DNA of 64,000 nucleotides from Salarias fasciatus. Taxonomy: Eukaryota; Chordata; Actinopteri; Blenniiformes; Blenniidae. The position numbers were made by a program, and so were the translations under genes. Below are positions 42,566-55,289 of this stretch, piece by piece. The notes under the pieces are model-generated. The model had not been told where the DNA came from. It made no database searches and saw nothing but the letters and a program-made list of their open reading frames with translations. The stretch spans positions 23,814,948 through 23,878,947 of the forward strand of contig NC_043758.1 in NCBI RefSeq assembly GCF_902148845.1. Direction: 5' to 3'. Each line of letters starts with the position of its first letter. Position 1 is the first letter of the stretch.

Positions 42566-42786
42566 TTAAAAGGAGCAGATGAGACAAGATGACTTCACTG
42601 TTCTACTGAGGAAAAGAGAGAGAGGGAGCGAGAAGGAGGGAACGAGGAGGAGAAGCTTAGGGGAGTGAGGGGAAGGAAATAAGGAAACTTCATCCTTAAA
42701 AGGGCATGGCCTTTCAGCGGCTCCCTCTCCCTTCCCAGTGCGTCTCTTCCCTGAGCGTCTGGATAAAAACGTCCAGCCTTATTTGG
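42566..42786 (-). promoter_or_regulatory. tagln: tagln promoter with two CArG boxes
   Basis: Two perfect CC(A/T)6GG serum-response-factor sites lie 83 bp apart: CCTTAAAAGG at 42694-42703 and CCTTATTTGG at 42777-42786. With a start near 42540 they would be at about -155 and -240, much like the near and far CArG boxes of mammalian SM22-alpha. A TTTTAA box is at 42566-42571. Confidence 0.65.
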
Positions 42787-44345
42787 GTAGAGCCGCTCCA
42801 TGTAGAGGAGAGGAGCAGCAGCCAGGCGCTGCTGGTTTGGTCAGTGCAAATTCTCCAAATACTTCTATTGCATCCCTGTTTGTTCAGATTGGCTGAAGAC
42901 AAGGAGGGAGGGTGGAAGGGAAATGAAAAGATTAAAGAAAATGTGAATGTGTGATAAAAAAAAAAATATGATTATATTCATACTGGAGGGAAGGTATGAT
43001 TACTATTAAGCAACAGAGAAGAGGGAAAATACGCTATGTAAGTCAGTTGCAGTGTGTGTGTGTGTGTGTGTGTACCCCGCCCCCTCTGCCGTCCAGGACA
43101 TTTCCATCACTTCTCTTCTGTCAGGGACACTTTTTGGCACCAGGCTGCTGTTTGGATTGGAGGTGACGAGTGTACGTTTCAGAAATCCCGTCACTGGAAA
43201 GTTTGAGGTTAAACAGATCGCACTCAGGAGGAGAATTTCATACTCAAGCAGACTTTCTTAAACACACACAGCCACGGAGAAAAAGAAAAAAAAGCTTATA
43301 TTACATTCTGAAGATGGCGTTAGTGTTGAGGTTTTATGGCACAGAACTGCCTTATAAAAATAAGTCAGTAAATCCATCTTCTATCCCATCTCCACATGGA
43401 GTCATAGTGGTAATACGTTGAAAAGCGCTGTTCTCTGCAGCTCCTGTGGGAGGATGCCGAGCCACTTCCACGGCATCCAGGATCTATCATTTCTCCAGCA
43501 GGTCGGCTTCAAGGCCTTGTTCCAGCTGGCTCCGTCTGGTACACCTCTAACGTTGGTGGTTCTGGATCAGGCATCTCTCCAAGTGGAACAGTGAAGGATG
43601 TACTTACTCTCTTTGCTTACTTAGTACTTGGATGAGTGGATAAAACAAGTACACTCCTTTATACATAGCGCGTTTGAATTCATCAAATTATAATCAGGCT
43701 TCAGACTGAGAGTCAGTGACGAGAACCTCTAAGAAGAAACCTGTACTCAAAAAGAACATCTTCATCGTGCAGTACGATGGAGGAAATATTCTGTTACAAA
43801 TTATCCTGGTGCCTGTGGGACTGAGCGGCTAATTTAAAGCTCTGTCAGAAAGCTTTGAAGCTCAACTAAGAGTTTGCCTGACATTCATTCCAAGAATGCT
43901 TGGAAATCCATCAACAGTGTAACGTTAAGAGTCTGGTAATCGTTGCTTGAAATCAAGAGCAGTGTGAGATTAAAACACTTTTGGCATTTACATTTTTCTT
44001 GGAAAAGCATCCAAAATGGCAGCAGACTGATCTCAGAGACTGGAGGATTTAAACAACAAGCAACAACAAAAATATATATGAATTGTGATACTTCTGAGGC
44101 CATGTGGACTTGTTTCTTTCCACAGAAGAGTTTTAATCATGTTTTTATTAAAGAAAACATTTTCAAATCCTTTTGTCTTTGAAGCTGTGTTTTGGAGATT
44201 TACTTTTATTATTCACTTAGGAGAATATTAGGTTTTGATGAGGATGGGACTGAGGTGAGCTAATTCTTTCCCCATCGGGAACTGGTGCTGCCATTCCGAA
44301 CTGATTTAATATTAAAACCGATGGCCGAAGCTGCAATTACTTCCA

Positions 44346-44403
44346 GAATAGAATAGAATACAATAGAATAAAAATATTTCATTAATACTGAAGGGAAATT
44401 CTT
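44346..44403 (+). repeat. LINE/SINE 3' tail-like sequence
   Basis: (AATAG)n followed by TATTTCATTAATACTGAAGG and GAAATTC, close to the fish retroposon tail and to the copy at 6305-6370. Confidence 0.5.
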
Positions 44404-46714
44404 CATACTTTTAAAAAATCTGTACAAAATTATAAACTTTTTTTCTCTTGATAACTTTACAATATCCACAACACATTTGCAGCTTTACAAGCTCTCTCCT
44501 CGTCTATGGAGGACCTGGCCTGACCTGCTGTGAAAAAGCAGAGCCAGATGTTGCCTGCTGTTTTTATCATGTGCTTTATTGGAGAGTGCATTTATGTGAA
44601 GAATTTGGCTTTGATTGAGGACAAACTACTGATGGCCAAGATGGAACTGAACCATCGAGAGCCACAGAAACACTTTCCTGATCTGTAACATATATGACAT
44701 GTTCAATATTAGCGTTGATTCCAGACACATGCAGGAACGTGACCCTCCCTGCCATTAGATTAGACTTTTTACAAGATCCATACCAGATCGAGGGATAATT
44801 CTTGAACATTTATCACAGGTTTCATGCAAAGCTCCTGGACTGGCTTACAGTTAGTACTTTGGGCAGGACAGTGTAGTTTTTGCATGTGAATCCCATTTAA
44901 TGCTTATAATTTCAAACTACCTCCATCAGACCAGTTCTGCATCGTATTTGGGGAAAGTACGGTGGTGTGGTGGTTTGCTCTGCCGTCCTCTAGCAAAAAG
45001 AAAAAGACAAATAAGCTGTGGCACAGCTCCAAGTTTGTGGGGCCTCTGTCTGGAGTCTGCATTTGGAAAATTAGGATGTTTTACGTATGTACAGAAATGC
45101 AACTTGTTGAACCTTTGACAAAAGGAAATTGATCAAATTACTAATGTGCCGTTTCTTGCAAATTATACCAATTCCTGTACAGAGGGGGGCAGTTTGGACT
45201 GTCAAAGGCAGCAGGAAGCTTGTGACCATTTGTAAAGACAGTTGTTATCACACCACGGTGCCTCATGCTGTCTGCCAGATGAATTATGAAACCCTCCTGG
45301 ATCAGGGACCTCTTGGATGTCGAGAACATGTATTTGCATGCTTGGTTTCCATTTGAATGGGTGCAGATGTTTATCTCGCTGTGTCAACATGTGGTTACCA
45401 CATCAGGATTCCTCTGTATGAAAGTTGAGGTTTACATGCAGAGAGCTGCGCTCAGAGCTATGTGCTCTTCTATCTCACTTCTGTCTCTTTCAAGAAAAGA
45501 AGACATCAGCATTTTAACTTAATACTCATAAGAGTGTGTCCTTCAGAAAGTTCCACAACAGCGTGGCTGGGTTCGGTCAGGGTACATCGTTTCCTATTTC
45601 AGTTAAAGACATTATGTGCAGGGGTGTTTCTAAGTTGACGGTTGGTTGAAGCCAGAGTCAGCCTGGTTGTCTGTTTCTCTCCTTTCACAGACATTTGTGC
45701 TTTGGGGATGCTTCAGTTGCAGGCAGCTGCTCAGTCGTGTTCAACTCGTGCCGCGAAGATCCAGCTTTTCGTTTTAGTGCCACTGTTTTAGCAATAGAAG
45801 TTTTAAAGAGGCACTTGGTAAACCCTCCTTGATAGCTTTGACATGGTCTGATCCTCCAGGGATCTGTGGTTCCTGAATGCTTCCACTTTGTATAAACGCA
45901 GTCAAAAGTGTTTTCAGAAGGGAAGAAGATTCAAATTTGTGACTTAACCTTGTGATACAGAACCACAGCTGAATTTAGAGAGCATTTCTACGTCACATAA
46001 CTTGTTAGTTAAGTTCACAAAGTAGTTTTGGTCATATAATGTGTGTGTGTGTGTGTATCACTGAAAAAATTACTTCAGTCACTTTGGTATCAAATCCTCC
46101 CTAAAAGGAAAATGAGTGCACATTTTTGTGATATGTTTATAAATGTTTTCTGAATCCAATGTTGAGACTACAGTATGCATAAATGTAATAATAAAGTGTT
46201 GACAGCAGTGTACAAGTAATTGATGACTATGATAAAATCAGTTCTTTTCTGTGGGCTTGTTGCTTTCCAGACATGTGGAGCAGCTCTTTCCACTTCTCCC
46301 TCTGTGCCAAACCTTCACTTTTCACTTTAACCTGAGCCAAGGCTTGTTTTTTCTTCGCATTTTTCTTTTATCTCACTGGAGAAAGGTTTCATTACTCCTC
46401 ACTGCTGGGGCTGCTACAGGAAACAAGTCTGACTGCGGGTAATACCTTTCACACTAAATAGATCTGAGTATATTTGACTCCCACAGCCCACAAATACAGT
46501 ACATCACTGCCTCTGCCTTCTCATCCTACCATGCACTGTAAGTCTTTTTCATTCATGTCTGTTGCTGCCATCAGTGCCAAAAATTAAACTGATAATATCT
46601 TTTCTACTGAAGTTTAGTATATAATCTATGTAATGTTCACGCTATTCTTCTAAATAAGTTGCACTATTAAATTCTACCATGCTATTTGACTCTCAGAAGC
46701 AGTTAGCAGGTTTG

Positions 46715-46935
46715 GATTCGGGTTTTGTAGGACTGTGTGGACTTTGCATGCTCTCTGGCTTCCTTCTGTTATCTAGAACATTTGCATGAGAGGCAACCGG
46801 TTACCCTAATTTTCCTGTAGGTGTGAATGTGAATGTGTGTGCCTTTGTCCTATAATGGAAACCGTTGGTAATTGGAATTAGCTCCAGCAATCCTGTCCTG
46901 GATAGGCAGTATGGAAAATGAACGGACGTTTCAGC
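46715..46935 (+). repeat. Degenerate L2-type LINE 3' fragment
   Basis: Carries GTGTGGACTTTGCATGCTCT, GTAGGTGTGAATGTGAATGTG and CCTGTCCTGGATAGGC, matching the series seen at 22851-23190. Confidence 0.6.
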
Positions 46936-48235
46936 TGAGATCAGAGAAACACAGTTTGCTCTTTCATATTCTCATGATAAAAAAATGCCAGCGTTTCAGC
47001 ATCTAAATGTGTTTCAAACATACCCTTGATGCATCCATGACCTGAAATGAACATTACAGTTGACCTTTCCAGGAGCTGCCTGCTGCTGCCTGCTGTTTGT
47101 CTCAGTGGATTCGTTGCTGCTCCTTCTCATCGTCTCAGATCATTTTTGTAGAACAGGTGCTGTGCAGCCTTTTACATGACAGCGGAAAAGAGCATTCCTC
47201 CTGTGGGAGCACATGTAGCTAAAAATACTGGATTGTAATAATGCCTAAAAGGAGTTGAAGAGGTGGACGCTCCGGATCCTTCATGTATTCAATGGTCCAG
47301 TATAATTAAATGTGTCAAGTTGAAGCTTTGCAGTGAAGTGAAATGCACAAGACTCTATAATCTGAGTTGCTTCTTACTGACTCGAAGGTGGAGTTAAACC
47401 TACAACCTCATAAGAGAATACTTGAGCAAGTCATTCCAATGGGATGATTCCAGTCAGAGCAGGCGGTCCGCTATCAGTCATCAGAAACGCTACGAATGTT
47501 CTAACCTCAGGTAAATAAACGTTCTGATCCCATCTCATCCCTTTAAAGGCTGCGTGGACCCACCGGGCCGCGCTTCCCTCGGCCTCGCACACGATTCCTG
47601 AAAGAATGGCCGGTATGTCTAAACTCCCCATGCCTGACTGCATGTGTGTGTAAATGTGTGTTCAACATGTGTGTGAACTGCTCTGACATCATCTGCTTGT
47701 CCAGATGAAGGAATTTACTTAGTCTGGCAGCAGTTTGTTGTTTATTTGAGCTTCCCTGACAGCCACTGTTTTATAGTGTTAAGCTGTGCTGTCAGAGGCC
47801 ACAGATCTGTGCGGCAGCAGCAACATTATTATCCACTGTCATCATCCTGAAATTACATAAAACCCCCGGAGGGCTATCCACTTCCATTCATGGCTGACTT
47901 CTCGTGCGCGGTGTGTTTCTGTGTGTGGGTGCATGTGATTGATAATAAAGCTACATTATCTGTCAAATAACATTTTATTTGTCCCAAATTTGCACAGGCT
48001 CACAAGTCCTCTTCACAAATACTTCACTTCGTCTGTGTTTGTATCATCTTCTGAATAAGCAGCTAGTTGTTTTCATGCAGGCAAAAAAAAAAGAATTCCA
48101 ATCTACATATAATGAATGAATTTATAACAAAAAGATCCCACTATTTATTTTTTTTATTATTATTTTGCTTTCATTTGTGTTTTAGGAAAAGATACAAATC
48201 TTGAACGTCCTCCATCTCCCACTTCTGTTTTTTTT

Positions 48236-49990
48236 TTAATCAGCATAGAAGGGCGCCTCCTCCATGTCGGGATACAGCATGTAACCGGTAAAGATGTTGT
48301 ACTCCAGATGTCTGCAGATTTTCCTCCCGGACAGCAGATCCAGGTAGACCTGGTCACCTTGTACCAGCCTCAGAATCACAATCTGAGAATGGAGAAATGG
48401 AGAAATATGGGAAAGAACACAGTTTCTGTTGAAACCAGAGGGAAGGATGATGTTTTTTTTTAGGAGAACAGGTTTGGTGCTTTATATAGGATTTATATAA
48501 GAAGGTGAGGTAGCATTACTAGCAGATTTATGCAGAGCCAAAGAGGTTATATTCCTCAATCCACTCCATCCTGATTGTGACATTTGGTGCCTATTCACGG
48601 GGTCAGATATGTTCGCCCCCTCTTACCTGAGAGGCGCTGTCTTCCCCATCCTCTCGGTTGTTCTCCCACACGCTGACAGCCTGCTCTCCATTCCTCATCA
48701 GTATCACCTTGAAACACAACTATGAAACTGAGACACGCAAACTCCTCCAGTGGTGCTTATACACCCGGTCTCTAAAAATATGGATGAATTGGGACTTTTG
48801 AATATTTGAAACAGTGTCCAGTTATGAAGATAAAGGATTAAGGTCTAGCCTCTTCATGCCATTTCATTCTTGGTTTCATTTGCCATTAAATGATCTGTCA
48901 GTATGAGAGTATTTTTGAGAATGCAGTTCTCTGCATTTTAGGTGTTTTCTACCTTTCTTCTAGCCCCAGTCCTCAATGTTTCCAAATATGTTGTTCTTTT
49001 TTTCTTAAATGTATTATTCAAAGCACTAACCTTCAAGATCTGTTACAGTTATGTCTAATTTATCTTTTGATGAAGTAATATTAGTGTTTTTACTGTTGCA
49101 CAGGACTGCAGCTACATGACTAATGTTGATTCTGAAATGAAAAACTGTCCAGAGTGCTTACTTTGTGGTAGAGGCGCTCGCTTTCCCCCACGTATGAGTA
49201 GATTGTGAAAGAAAACACGTAAATGCCAGATTTCGGAGCAGTGAAGATACCTGCAAGAATGAAAAACAGATCATAAGTTTTCTTTCTTTTCTTTTTTTTC
49301 ACCCACATGTTCCATTGTGGTGCTGTAGGTCTGTGTGTTTCGTACCCAGCGTGGGGTTATATCCAAAGCCGTCATTCAGAGTGACTTCGGAGAAAGGAAG
49401 CGGCACGTTGATGTTGAAAGGGCCAAAGCATTTGACCTCTAAATCGGGCTGAACGCTGGCAATGGCGGAGTTCATGGTGGCCTTGAAGGCAATCTTGGTA
49501 CTCTCTGAGATCGAGAAGCACAGCGACAAAGGTAACATGAAGTCTTTCTGGAGATTTACTCCTCAATAAAGTACTTGTGATTTCCTGGCTGTGTTCACCT
49601 GAGAGCGCCTTCACTCTGTGATACAGAGTCATGATATCGTACCATAGACCTTTGACCCTTCCGTAGGTTTGGTCTTCCAGTTGGTACATCTCATTGGCTG
49701 CACAGCAGCAGCTTCGCTGGCGAGTGAACGTACAGTTGCAGTCCCAGTCGTCACAGGTGATCGGCCCCTCCCACTGGACTGAGACCCCGGTGGAGACGAG
49801 TGAGAAAGAGTCACAAATGCGTCCGTGTTGTCATCTTGATCTTCAAACACTCAGGAATAAGCGTACACGCGTTGTGACGGTTTGACTTACGTGCTGCGGC
49901 CTTCAGTGCATCTATGATGCCGGTGGAGGTTTCTGCATGGCTGCACAGAAACAGTGACCCCAACAGGAGCAGAGCGGGTATCGCAGCCAT
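48236..49990 (-). CDS. Secreted C1q-domain protein (cerebellin/C1q-like), 6 coding exons
   Basis: Likely a secreted oligomeric C1q/TNF-superfamily protein. Exons in transcript order: 49891-49990, 49599-49778, 49346-49504, 49162-49250, 48627-48707, 48236-48382; phases join to 251 residues. It starts MAAIPALLLLGSLFLCSHA, a clear signal peptide. A cysteine-rich segment follows (ITCDDWDCNCTFTRQRSCCC), which probably makes inter-chain disulphides, then a helical linker and a C1q domain (ESTKIAFKATMNSAIA, GIFTAPKSGIYVFSFTIYSY, YNIFTGYMLYPDMEEAPF). Unlike the three genes to the right, whose C1q domain is in one exon, here the domain is cut by three introns, so it is a different, older branch. There is no collagen repeat. 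I cannot give an exact orthologue. Minus-strand AATAAA lies at about 48144-48149. Confidence 0.92.
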
Positions 49991-50229
49991 CTGAGGAGAG
50001 GAAGACAGCAGCGAGTGGCAGAGCGAACAGCGTAAGAGCTCTCGAGCTGGAGGAGGAAGCCAAAAACACACCAATGTATCAGCAGATGGCTCCTTTCTAG
50101 TGAGGTAACAGTGCAACACCCTCTTCCTAATCCATCTAACTATCTTTTAAAAGTTTTCTGTGGTCCTTTGGGTCGGCACTGGAGCTAATCACACCGAGAA
50201 GACAGGACAGAGAGACAGACACTGACACA

Positions 50230-50300
50230 CACTCACACACACGTTCATGTTTTAGGACTTTGGGAGGAAACCGGAACATCAAGAGGAAAATCCATGTTCG
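50230..50300 (-). repeat. L2-type LINE 3' fragment
   Basis: The plus strand shows GGACTTTGGGAGGAAACCGG and AGAGGAAAATCCATG, the complement of motifs in the copy at 22851-23190. Confidence 0.55.
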
Positions 50301-51118
50301 CTCAGAGCGAGATGAAAGTGCTAAACACTAAACTACAGCATACACCACAGTTTCACCAGAAATCACACTATATCAATGCTTTTTTATCTATTTTTTACAA
50401 CTTTGTTTGGTTTGTATTTAATATCCAAAGAACTTGGAGCAGTTTTTGAGATGCACATGTTAAGACTGATTCACTCACATTTGCGACGTTATCCTTTTCA
50501 CTGATTTTACACGGATTTTCATGTTTCTTGGATGAAGTAAAAAATCTCACAGGCTGTCAGCTGCAGACACAGCATACGGCTCAGTGTCAGCACTTCAACC
50601 TCTTTCCACAAAACAACACACTGAACATGAGTGCGTTCGTCTGTACATCAGAGAAATGAGTGCAACAATTAAAGAGCGTCATGTAATGCTTCAGAAATTC
50701 TATGGAAAGCAGATTTGTTTGACGAGAAAACTAAAATGCTGTGATTTCAGTGACTAAAGCAGTCCACAAAATCCCCACACAATAAAGCTCCCAATGTTTT
50801 AACGTCTCGCACAACTACGGAAAAAAGTTGAAAATTAATCTGGACTATATCTGAGTGTTTTTTGCTGAAATCTGATCATGGCACCACAACACACTCAAGT
50901 TGATATCTTCGATTTGTACAAAAGGTTTTAATCATCAAACTTACTGTTTTTTGCTCCTCCGCTTGATCTGAAGGAAGATTTCTCCTGTGGGTTTTGTGAA
51001 ACTGAGATTTTAAAGGACAGTGGGTTTACCTTCTTATTCAAGCTGCTCAGGTGATCCTTCCCAACTCAAAGAGGTGAATGACAGTAACCCCACCTCCTGA
51101 TACACACACGCAGACACG

Positions 51119-51223
<105 letters not shown>

Positions 51224-51580
51224 TCCTTCCATCATATTGTTTTTACTATAATGCCTCTTATTATGACAGCAGTGTCTAATTTCTGCTCTTCCAGGCTGCT
51301 TACAAAGCTTGACACACACACAAGTTACCAGGTGTTTGACATAGAAAGACACAAAGACAAGAGAACACTTATCACTCCATCAACAACGGCTTTTTGAAAG
51401 CAAGCTGTGTCATTTGGTTCTCATCCTGAGAAGAACGGATACTCTAATCTCCAAAAAACATGATATTGTTGAAAACCCAGCTAGACTGAGGAGAACTTAT
51501 TTTGAGCTGAGTCACTTGACTCATAGTTTTGTCATCACAATGAACAACTTTCCAAAGATACGCAATCTATTCGCAAAAAT

Positions 51581-51583
<3 letters not shown>

Positions 51584-51650
<67 letters not shown>
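51584..51650 (+). repeat. (GT)n microsatellite
   Basis: About 33 GT units, 365 bp from the (CA)n tract at 51119-51220, so the two are inverted relative to each other. Confidence 0.97.
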
Positions 51651-51652
<2 letters not shown>

Positions 51653-51659
51653 AGTACTT

Positions 51660-54100
51660 TCAAAGACAGGCACATTTTGAGGGAAGCAAACATGGGAGAC
51701 ATGAAGCCAAATGGGCCCTTGGTTGCTCTACATGTAGTCGTCATCTGACTATGAAACTTATTATCTATTAAAACCTCCACTGTATAAGCTGTGCAGTTAA
51801 AAAGAGTTTTCCAAATTTCTTTCCTTTATTTAACCAGGTTGAAAAAAGCCTAACTGAGATACAAAATCTCTTTTCCAAGCGGGTCCTGGCAAAAGATATG
51901 ATAATGAAGATATACTTGCTCAAAAACTTAACAGAAGATATTCACAGAATTTATTGTATTCATTTGAGGTTTTCATCCAGCAGATTACATATTAACATGT
52001 TGTGATCTATTGTGTTTGTAGATAAGCCACTCCGCATACCAGACAACCATTAAATCAGCCCTATAAAGAGTTGTCAGTTTACTGAGAACATTCCATTCTA
52101 AACATTTATTTGATGCATTTCAGGTGATGTTAACATGGACCCCCATTCCATGTAGCTGTGTTTAAATTATGGAAGTTATGGAAGTTGCCTTACATCTACA
52201 TGACATTATATGTGACGAGTTTCTTGTTGTTTACGACCTAAAGTTGCTCGGTCATCTATCCGTGGTCCTATTAGATAACAGGGAGTTGCCTGTGTTGACC
52301 GTGACTTTAAAAGTCTCTGCTGCGACTTTGTCTCTGGCTTTTCTCACTCCCAGGTCTCCAGTCAGCTGACCTATTTGCTTTTTTTTTTTCATATTGTGTT
52401 TTTCTTATCTGCTAGATGGAGGCCAGGATGTATCATGTTTTTCATGTGCTCACATCTTTTAGAAGCAGGTCGATCCTGCTGAGGATTCTCACAACAGCAG
52501 GTGTGTTGCGTTTGCACCATACCCGACCTCAGATGAGATTTCAAACCAAAGCTGCCAGTTTCTGCATATTGTTTTTCTTGAGATGCCTCCATTTTAGAGT
52601 CAAGAATTTCCTAAAAGTTCCCAGAATAAGAGTGTTTTTCTTCAGAGAGATCTAATTTAAAATGAAGAGCCGAACCGCCGGCCTGAGACTGAGACCGTCC
52701 TCATACCTTGCTGACTGAAGTCCAGGTCACCAGGAGCCTTGCTGCTCCCTAAATACCCATTTTTAAGATTTTGACTCATTTTTGATGATAAAAAGGCTTT
52801 CATTTTGAAGGAATATTGGGCTTTTATTTTGTACAGGTAGTACATGCTGTCATTAAAAGTGATACAATTGTTTTGTCTCAAATGTCTTTTTTTAATGTTT
52901 TTTTTTTTACAAAGATTTGACTTTTATTAAAAGTCAGTTAAAGTATTTCACTGAAAGAACTGACCGTCAGAGTTTGATTGACAGCTGCTCTCAGCTGAAT
53001 GACTGCACTCTATGCCCATATATGGTCATGAGGGGGACATGCTGCTAAAATCTGAGAGAGCAGAAAAAAATCAATAATCAATCCTCTATTGAAAAGGAGC
53101 AATCTGAAAGAATAATTAATCAGCCAGGCCCATATCAAACCAGCCTTTCTTAGGTAAGATTATTGAAAAGGCTGTTTTTATGCAACTTAATGCTGTTTGA
53201 AATAAGTCCAGACTGAAGAAACATTGAAGTAATTGTTCAGTGTCATAAAAACATTAAGTTATGAGTTATATATCAGGATTTTTTTTTCATTTTATTTTTT
53301 TATGATGCTTAAAACGTTATAGCTGAGGTTATCTACAAGGTCATTGACAGGAGCTGAAGCAAGAGCTGAGATTAAACCCCATGAAAATAATCAAGTTAAT
53401 GTTTTTTGAAAACATGTTTGCAGAAAATAAATAATATATGTCTGAGTGTTCCCACAACTATACACATATACATACTTTTAATTTAACATGCTTGAAAAGA
53501 GGTGGGAAGTTTTAATCTACATAATGTTTTTCGAGCCAGCTCTGTTTTGCTGCTGCAGTCAGCTGAGATGGAGACGAAATGAATCAAAGGACAACAGAAG
53601 ATTCTTCACCACAGTTTCAGAAACGTGTCTCCTGTGCGTGGAGTTCGTTACATGTTGTAAAAGTTCAAAATGTTCCAGGATGTTCTGACTTTCTATAACA
53701 CAGTTATCTTCTGGATTATCACAGTTCGCATTAGAATCACCCTTTATAGCAACAGACTCATAATCAAGAGCAGGCAACAAGTCATGAAAAGAGTTTTAAT
53801 TTATTTTCTGTGGTCTGTAGATTTGTTGCTAAAATTGTATTACTGACAATAATTATGAAGATCTGGAAACTTTATTTCTTATGGACATTCAAATGTAACA
53901 GCACTAATTTAAACAATAAACTCATTTTCTTGCAATGGCGTAAACACATGCTTCATGGTGCATTTGATCATAGAAGACATTATTAAAAGTGAATATTTCA
54001 GCCTTTTTACAGTGCAGTTTTTATGATCCTAAATGACAAATGTTTTATTAAAAATACAGAATAATTAAATGACACAATAACAAAAATGAGTAATGTTTCA
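51660..54100. other. Gene-free stretch
   Basis: Nothing recognised as a gene or element. One isolated perfect SRF-type site, CCATATATGG, is at 53016-53025. Confidence 0.55.
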
Positions 54101-54257
54101 GTACTTTATTTGCATTATAATTTCTCTGAGTCACCTTTGCATATATCTTTTCCATTTCCTCAACTTTTATATTACATCTTTCCATCAGGACAAACATCTG
54201 TTTCAGACCAGACATGTTAAATCTCTCTAAAACAGCAGCCTGAGAGCGCAGCCGCCT

Positions 54258-55181
54258 CTAAGCCCCGGCGTAGAGCAGAAAGACACTGAACGTGTTGTAG
54301 CGGCCTTCACCGCACAGCATACAGCCAACGGTGGACTTGACGGAGACCTCGTCGCCTAACGCCAGGTACAGAACCACAACTATGGTGGCGCTGTCCTGGT
54401 AGTCGTATCTATTCCTGTCTCTGGCACGGGCGATCCTCTGGCCGTTCAGCTGCAGGCTGGCGCACGCGTCCAGCGGGATGTTTGACGAGCCCGAATCGCT
54501 GTAGACGGTGACGGTGATGCTGTAGTGGCCGGCGACGGGCACGGTGAAAACACCAGCGCTCTCATTGTAGGCTTGTCCCAGATTAAGGAACGCGTGTTTG
54601 TACTTGATGATGTTGCTGTCATCATCGGGCTCTTCACATAGGATGCCGTCCTCCTCATACAGGCAGGCGGAGAAAGCAACTCGGCTGCCTGAAACGTGAA
54701 ATCACGATTGCCGGTTAAATGACATCAATTTTTTTTTTTTTTAGGTTTGTTGGTGCAAACCGCCACTCACTCTCCAGGACGTCAACTTTCTCTTTTATAT
54801 TTTCGTACTCCTCCTCCAGCTCAGTCAGGACTGTATCGACGTGCTCCGCCGTCTCGTTCACCTCTTGCACCATGACACAGCACTGACACGAGCGCCGGTC
54901 TGTGCTGCAAACTGAACACAGAGGCCCGTGACGCTGATTTCTGACTTCAAACTCATCAACTCACGTTGTTTCTCCACTATACCTGCAGTGGGGTCTGGAG
55001 TGGCGGCTGTGCTCTCAGATCCATTCCAGCCGAACTGAGATGACGCTTGAGGAAACATTGCGTACACGACACACAGCAGCACCGCAGCTGGGGAGGGAAG
55101 AGAAGATGGATGCATGAAAGGACAGGCACAGAAAGCCGTGTTGTTAGGCAAGAAATCACTGCGTTTTGTGTGCATAATCAT
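54258..55181 (-). CDS. Secreted C1q-domain protein, tandem copy 1
   Basis: Exons in transcript order: 55175-55181 (seven coding bases), 54983-55087, 54771-54911, 54258-54688; total 227 residues. Starts MKAAVLLCVVYAMFPQASSQ, a signal peptide. Next comes a cysteine cluster (CSTDRRSCQCCVMVQE) and a helical, heptad-like stretch (VLTELEEEYENIKEKVDVLE) suited to trimer formation, then a one-exon C1q domain with AFLNLGQAYNESAGVFTVPV, YDYQDSATIVVVL and YNTFSVFLLYAGA at the end. The acceptor at 54911 rather than 54904 is chosen because only it keeps frame and the VC..CxCC motif shared with the two neighbours. Minus-strand AATAAA is at 54105-54110 and a TATATA box is about 80 bp before the ATG. Closest by type to cerebellin/C1q-like proteins. 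Confidence 0.9.
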
Positions 55182-55257
55182 TACCCTTCATGCTGATGCG
55201 GAATGGAGGCTGCCTCAGATGGTTAGGTGGTGTGAAAAACTGACCCAAACAGTTGTG

Positions 55258-55286
55258 AATATATATTTTTCCTCAAAGCTCCTCCC
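55258..55286 (-). promoter_or_regulatory. Promoter of C1q tandem copy 1
   Basis: TATATA at 55260-55265, with GGGAGGAG (55279-55286 on the minus strand) 13 bp further upstream. The same pair precedes the other two tandem genes. Confidence 0.6.
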
Positions 55287-55289
55287 TGT

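Larger units (their letters stand above)
42800..48235. other. Gene-poor spacer
   Basis: No convincing gene. A GC-richer stretch at 47545-47605 ends AGAATGGCCG before GTATGT and could be a small first exon of a plus-strand gene, but no following exon was found. It also holds a LINE/SINE tail (44346-44403) and an L2 fragment (46715-46935). Confidence 0.5.

Noticed and set aside
47431-47643. 70-codon minus-strand frame, and on the plus strand a GC-rich stretch ending ATGGCCG|GTATGT
   Set aside because: No matching next exon or homology; not enough to call a gene.
52169-52369. Plus-strand frame with fairly protein-like sequence (VALHLHDIICDEFLVVYDLK)
   Set aside because: No splice context, no family recognised and it stops after 66 codons; kept only as a note.
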